A DNA stretch of 64,000 nucleotides from Leptolyngbya sp. NIES-2104. Lineage in GTDB: Bacteria; Cyanobacteriota; Cyanobacteriia; Leptolyngbyales; Leptolyngbyaceae. How positions within the stretch are numbered: the stretch's first letter is position 1; each line of letters opens with the position of its first letter. Below are positions 59,974 through 64,000 of this stretch, one piece after another. A program made the position numbers and the translations under genes. The notes beneath the pieces are model-generated. The model did no database searches, was not told the DNA's origin, and worked only from the letters and a program-made list of their open reading frames with translations. The DNA lies in assembly GCF_001485215.1 (NCBI RefSeq), contig NZ_BBWW01000001.1, positions 3,286,001 to 3,350,000 of the forward strand, written 5' to 3'.

Positions 59974-62205
59974 TTAACTTGCAAGGGTTAGCTGCTGCTG
60001 ATTCAGGTAAAAATAGTGTCCTCGCTCTGCCATCAACTCGTCATGTGTGCCTTGTTCGATCAACCGACCCTGATCGAGTACGAGAATCAGATCGGCGTGA
60101 CGCACTGTGGATAGTCGGTGAGCAATGAGGATTGTTGTACGATCGCGCAGAATCGTATTTAGATTCGTTTGAATCATGCGTTCAGATTCGGCATCGAGAT
60201 TACTAGTTGCTTCGTCCAGAATTAGTAGTTTTGGATCACCCAGGAGCGCCCGCGCGATCGCCAGTCGTTGTCGCTGTCCGCCAGAAAGCATTCCGCCTCC
60301 TTCTCCAATGGCAGTTTCATAGCCCATCGGCAATTCCTGAATAAATTGATGTGCTCCTGCGAGTTGTGCTACCGGAATAATCTCTTCTAAAGTCGCTTCT
60401 GGATAGGCAACACTAATGTTTTCTCGAATCGTGCCGCCGAATAAGAAGGTATCTTGATCGACTACTCCAATCTGCTGCCGTAGTGACGACATTGAGAGCG
60501 TCGTCAGATCATAACCATCGATCGAAATCTTGCCTCCAGTCGGTAAATAGAGTCCAAGAAGTAGCTTAGAAATCGTTGTTTTACCAGAACCACTGCGCCC
60601 CACTAGTGCCACCATTTCCCCAGGTCGCACCTCAAAACTGACTTCTGAGAGCGTATTTTCACTACCAGCATGGTACTGAAACGTGACGTTTTCAAAACGA
60701 ACCTGTCCGCGCATTGCAGGCAACACTTGACGATCTTGCTTCCAGAGATTTTCTTCGGGTTTTGCTTCTAGCACATCATTGATTCGCTCGATCGCAATCA
60801 CGACTTCTTGCAAGTCATCCCATACGGTAATCAATCGCTGAAAGGGACTGATGACATTTCCCACCAGCAGATTGAACGCGACTAATTGCCCGATCGTGAG
60901 TTGATTTTGAATCACTTGCCATGCACCAAACCACAACAAAGCTGTTGTGAACAATGTTTCGATCGTGGCACTCAAAATTTCTAATCGATTGCCGAGAACT
61001 TGACCCGCAAAACTCGTCCTTACAGCTTTACTCAGTAGGTCTTCCCAACGCCAACGCACCGTTTGTTCGATCGCCATCGATTTCACCGTTCGGACACCAC
61101 TGACTGCCTGAATGAGATAGCTACTTTCTGCGGTTTCTGCCTTGAAAATCTCACGCGAAATTCGTTGTAAAAATGGGGTTGCGATCAAGGTCAGTAAGAG
61201 CATCGGTGGCAGAATCGTTAAGGTTAGTAATGCCATTCGCCAGTTGTACCAAAACATCAAGCTCAGGTACACAAAAACAGTCATGACATCTAAGACGATC
61301 GATAAAGCATTCCCGGTGAGAAACCGTTGAATCTTATTGTTTTCTTGAACACGAGAGAGAATATCTCCCACATAACGAGATTCAAAGAAAGAAAGTGGTA
61401 GCTGGAACGTATGTCGAATAAAGCCGATAACTAAGGCGAGACCAATCTTTTGAGCGGTGTGATCGAGCAAGTACTGTCGGAGTCCGGTCATTGCGACTCG
61501 AAATAATCCGAAAATTAGCAATCCGATACCAACGGCGGTCAACGTCACCGAACTGCGTTGAACAATGACGCGATCGAGCAATAGCTGAGTGAGTAAGGGT
61601 GTGACTAATCCAATCATCTGAATTAGAACAGAAACCACAAACACTTCAAATAAAACAAATCGATGCGGTTTGACTAACTCAAAGAATTGCCAGATCGTCT
61701 GTGTGTCTTCATCGACTTCTTTCAGAAAGACCGTCGGTTGTAGTAGTAGGGTGTAGCCTGTCCAACCCGATTTAAATTCCTGATGAGTGAGACTCCGTTG
61801 ACCGATCGCAGGGTCACAGAGAATCACGCGATCGTGCGTCACTTTGTAAACCACAACATAGTGATTGCCTTCCCAATGCACGATCGCGGGTAAGTCTTGT
61901 TCTGCTAGTTTTTTCAGACTTGCTTTCACAGGTCGAGCTGCAAACCCAATACTTTCTGCCGCGCTCACCAATCCTCTGAGCGAAGCACCCTCCCGATTCA
62001 CGTTCGCAATGTCGCGTAATCGATTGATGCTGAATCGTTTGCCCCAATAGCGTGCCACCATTACTAAACAAGCTGCCCCACAATCGGCTGCACTCTGCTG
62101 CTGGAAGAAGGGATATCGCTTTGCCATGCCTCGCCAAAACTGATGAGCCTTGACTCTGGGACTTGGAAAGAAGGCTTGCTGAATCATCGGTGGTTTTGTG
62201 GTCAT
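59974..62205 (-). CDS. C39-peptidase ABC transporter (bacteriocin maturation and export)
   Basis: The 743-residue protein begins with a C39 cysteine peptidase domain (about 30-165): Gln37 and Cys42 in QQQSAADCGAACLV, His115 in HWEGNHYVVVY, Asp131 in ILCDPAIG. It continues with six membrane helices (about 170-440, e.g. FVLFEVFVVSVLIQMIGLVTPLLTQLLL) and ends with an ATPase having Walker A GRSGSGKTT (about 525), signature LSGGQRQRLAIARAL and LLILDEATSNLD. It cleaves double-glycine leaders and exports the peptide. The adaptor follows and the precursor gene precedes it on the same strand. Confidence 0.95.
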   Translation of the reverse strand: MTTKPPMIQQAFFPSPRVKAHQFWRGMAKRYPFFQQQSAADCGAACLVMVARYWGKRFSINRLRDIANVNREGASLRGLVSAAESIGFAARPVKASLKKLAEQDLPAIVHWEGNHYVVVYKVTHDRVILCDPAIGQRSLTHQEFKSGWTGYTLLLQPTVFLKEVDEDTQTIWQFFELVKPHRFVLFEVFVVSVLIQMIGLVTPLLTQLLLDRVIVQRSSVTLTAVGIGLLIFGLFRVAMTGLRQYLLDHTAQKIGLALVIGFIRHTFQLPLSFFESRYVGDILSRVQENNKIQRFLTGNALSIVLDVMTVFVYLSLMFWYNWRMALLTLTILPPMLLLTLIATPFLQRISREIFKAETAESSYLIQAVSGVRTVKSMAIEQTVRWRWEDLLSKAVRTSFAGQVLGNRLEILSATIETLFTTALLWFGAWQVIQNQLTIGQLVAFNLLVGNVISPFQRLITVWDDLQEVVIAIERINDVLEAKPEENLWKQDRQVLPAMRGQVRFENVTFQYHAGSENTLSEVSFEVRPGEMVALVGRSGSGKTTISKLLLGLYLPTGGKISIDGYDLTTLSMSSLRQQIGVVDQDTFLFGGTIRENISVAYPEATLEEIIPVAQLAGAHQFIQELPMGYETAIGEGGGMLSGGQRQRLAIARALLGDPKLLILDEATSNLDAESERMIQTNLNTILRDRTTILIAHRLSTVRHADLILVLDQGRLIEQGTHDELMAERGHYFYLNQQQLTLAS

Positions 62206-62348
62206 TGCAAGTTACTCCCGGCAAGCAGTGCAAGCAATTCGTAACGCTACTCGCTTGAAAACGCAGAGATGCATGAAATGCTTACACTACATACCATATC
62301 AATCAGACTTATGATCTAAAGAACCTCACTTTGGGACAAACTTAATCT

Positions 62349-62675
62349 TCACCCCCCCTGACCTTGTTGCTGACCTTGTTGCTGATCGTGACGGCTGCCG
62401 AGATAGTAGCCAGCAGCCGCTCCAGCACCCGTTGATACTACCGTTGTTGGTAGTGGATGATTCTTCACCGCCTCGTTTGATCTACGGTAACCGTTAGCGA
62501 TTCTGCTGCCAGCAGCGACTGCTCCTCTGACAACATAGGGAGCAGCGAATCTAGCAGCAATATAGATCCCCGCTAGAACAGGAAATACGCCGCCTTGAAT
62601 AGAATTTTGCTCATCCTCAGAAAGAGGAATCAAAACATCTTCTGAATTAACCATTTGCTGTGCTTGATTTTGCAT
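62349..62675 (-). CDS. Double-glycine leader precursor peptide (predicted bacteriocin-like)
   Basis: ATG 62675 follows GGAGAAAAATC at normal spacing and gives 108 residues. Residues 1-29 (MQNQAQQMVNSEDVLIPLSEDEQNSIQGG) form a double-glycine leader with the typical hydrophobic Leu/Ile and Glu positions (PLSEDEQNSIQGG). Cleavage after Gly29 leaves a 79-residue core with a hydrophobic, Gly/Ala-rich helix-like part (VFPVLAGIYIAARFAAPYVVRGAVAAG), a basic middle and a Q/G-rich tail ending GQGG. No cysteines occur in the core. It is encoded directly upstream of the C39 ABC transporter, its obvious processor. Confidence 0.85.
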   Translation of the reverse strand: MQNQAQQMVNSEDVLIPLSEDEQNSIQGGVFPVLAGIYIAARFAAPYVVRGAVAAGSRIANGYRRSNEAVKNHPLPTTVVSTGAGAAAGYYLGSRHDQQQGQQQGQGG

Positions 62676-62938
62676 GATTTTTCTCCAATTCAACTGATTC
62701 ATGTTCAAAACTGAACCGGGCTATGCCTGAGAAGCTTCTGTGATGGATAGTGGAACGATCGCTCATTCGACACAATCTCGGCAAAAATAAATTGAGTTAC
62801 GTAGTGCAGCATGGCTACCTGCCAACCCAGAGAAGTGGTTGAACGATCGCAACATTAATCTCGATCGCTTCCTAAGTTGAGAAGCTCATCACTTGCTTAA
62901 GAAAAAGGTTTCTCTGAAGGGTTTGTGTTCAGTGAAAC

Positions 62939-63286
62939 TCACCTAAATGGTGGTCTGAATCTGACTGGTGTTCTGATTTTGACTCGTGATCTGGGACGTG
63001 AACACGCTTCGTAATAGGCTCTTCTTTCTCCAGGCGCAATAAGGGCATCTAGTGGATTCGGACGACATTGTCGCTGTTGTCGTCGGATGATTGCATCTAT
63101 CTCCCTCTGAGAAAGAGGACGAGGCGGAGGTGGCTTAGGATCAAACCGTCCTCCTGCGATATGGTAAAGCTCTGTAGCAGCCCTAGCTGGCTCGATCTGT
63201 GTATTGGCAATCAGGGCGAATCCAACGATCGTAGTTGGGACAAGTCCAACGATCGCAGCAGAAATCCGAAAGTGACTTAAACGCAT
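62939..63286 (-). CDS. Small exported basic protein, unrecognised
   Basis: The 115-residue protein starts MRLSHFRISAAIVGLVPTTIVGFALIANTQIEPARAATEL, a Sec signal with likely cleavage after ARA. It is followed by a proline- and arginine-rich mature part (GGRFDPKPPPPRPLSQREIDAIIRRQQRQCRPNPLDALIAPGERRAYYEACSRPRSRVKIRTPVRFRPP) with two cysteines. No domain is recognised. It lies upstream of the peptide export genes in the same direction; a role in that locus is possible but unproven. Confidence 0.72.
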   Translation of the reverse strand: MRLSHFRISAAIVGLVPTTIVGFALIANTQIEPARAATELYHIAGGRFDPKPPPPRPLSQREIDAIIRRQQRQCRPNPLDALIAPGERRAYYEACSRPRSRVKIRTPVRFRPPFR

Positions 63287-63415
63287 TCTTGTTTCTCCCG
63301 AAGTATTAGATAAAGGCTTCGTTGCTTGATTGCGAAGGGGTTGCTCTTCTTTGATTCACGGTACTGTTTAAGATGCGATGAACATTGACCGAGCAGTGAG
63401 AACGTCACTTGATTT

Positions 63416-63925
63416 TTAATTGTTTTCGGGTGAACAATAATTTAGGCAGATGATTCCTACCAATCCTATGACGATGCTCCAAACGAAATGATCTTGTGCA
63501 AGGCTCTCAGGTGTATCTCCTCGATCGATCCGCGCCTTGCTGACACCCGTCGGGTCATACAGAACTGGAACCGCTTGATTTTCATTCGCAGACTTGTAGC
63601 AAGAATCCCAAAATTCAGAGATTTTTCCGTTGCTTGTAAAAAACTTCACCTTCAGGTCGCAACTGGATGTGCAACCAGTTCCAAAGCCGCCCGTTGCATA
63701 ACAATTCGTGACTTCTTTCCTTTGAGTGACAGTTCCAGATGTTAGAAGCGCTTTTTCGCGAAAAGCTACTTCAACTTGATAGAAATCGGGGAGCTTCACG
63801 AGCATCCATCCCGCCCCCATTAAGGGCAACCCACCGAACGGGACAGAACACAGGATTGCAAGCGTTAACTGTCTGATACGAGTCCCTGTGCCCCTCGTAT
63901 TTTTTGTAATTAGTGGCTGATTCAT
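63416..63925 (-). CDS. DUF3592-like membrane protein
   Basis: The 169-residue protein has an N-terminal membrane segment (LTLAILCSVPFGGLPLMGAGWMLV) and a C-terminal one (HFVWSIVIGLVGIICLNYC) around an extracytoplasmic beta-rich domain (EKALLTSGTVTQRKEVTNC ... CDLKVKFFTSNGKISEFWDSCYKSANENQAVPVLYDPTGVSKARID). This is the DUF3592 arrangement, with four central cysteines. Function unknown. It is the first gene seen of the leftward series before the exported protein at 62939. Confidence 0.78.
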   Translation of the reverse strand: MNQPLITKNTRGTGTRIRQLTLAILCSVPFGGLPLMGAGWMLVKLPDFYQVEVAFREKALLTSGTVTQRKEVTNCYATGGFGTGCTSSCDLKVKFFTSNGKISEFWDSCYKSANENQAVPVLYDPTGVSKARIDRGDTPESLAQDHFVWSIVIGLVGIICLNYCSPENN

Positions 63926-64000
63926 CAGGTTGAAACTCCTTCAGAGTCTACTAGGGAATGAAAGAGCAAAGCTGTTGTCAGAAGTACCTATCACCGTCTC

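Overview
The window comes from a filamentous-type cyanobacterium, probably a Leptolyngbya-like genus. The support is the very frequent GCGATCGC (HIP1) octamer, typical cyanobacterial protein families (pentapeptide repeats, CHAT/TPR fragments, DUF4394, paired ferritin-like proteins) and many IS200/IS605-type elements. The genus is an inference from style. No rRNA, tRNA or CRISPR array was seen.

Region 1 (1-34.4 kb) is an accessory island of NAD(P)-dependent redox enzymes. It holds quinone-oxidoreductase-like MDRs, a zinc alcohol dehydrogenase, an aldo/keto reductase, classical SDRs and atypical NmrA/QorB-type SDRs, together with MFS exporters, SnoaL/NTF2-fold proteins, RidA, EthD and PfpI proteins. 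The enzymes sit in leftward runs, each near a regulator: LysR at 4 kb, AraC at 11 kb, 20.5 kb and 32.5 kb, LuxR at 25 kb, TetR at 26 kb. The clearest runs are SnoaL-MFS-MDR (2362 to 1), SDR-MFS-AKR-MDR-EthD (10755 to 6137) and SDR-SDR-ADH-NmrA-MDR-SDR (20343 to 14836). A roughly 50-bp sequence is repeated upstream of the SnoaL run and in the LysR/DUF3500 intergenic region, a good candidate LysR operator. Several members are broken (SDR fragments at 13.3 and 14.5 kb, an NmrA gene with one in-frame stop at 22.9 kb). A GH63-like glucosidase and an intact IS5-family element (915 bp, TAA duplication) lie at 26.7-30.4 kb.

Region 2 (34.4-48.3 kb) is scarred by mobile elements. It has a TetR-TPR-CHAT chimeric pseudogene, a class D beta-lactamase next to a TipAS-type MerR regulator whose DNA-binding N-terminus is missing at an IS4 (IS50-like) end, an apparently intact TnpB preceded by a tightly coupled 70-residue ORF, a second frameshifted TnpB, and remnants of VOC, GST, NmrA, GFA and MerR genes. 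Between these is an intact ECF42-type sigma factor gene with its usual partners: DUF1579, a YciI/DGPF protein and two VOC proteins.

Region 3 (48.4-58.5 kb) looks more like chromosomal background: pentapeptide protein, MscS channel, two exported ferritin-like proteins, an ECF sigma/anti-sigma pair, a two-copy DUF4394 protein and an exported dienelactone hydrolase.

Region 4 (58.5-64 kb) is a peptide export locus: a 108-residue precursor with a double-glycine leader, a C39-peptidase ABC transporter and an HlyD adaptor, followed by small secreted or membrane proteins.
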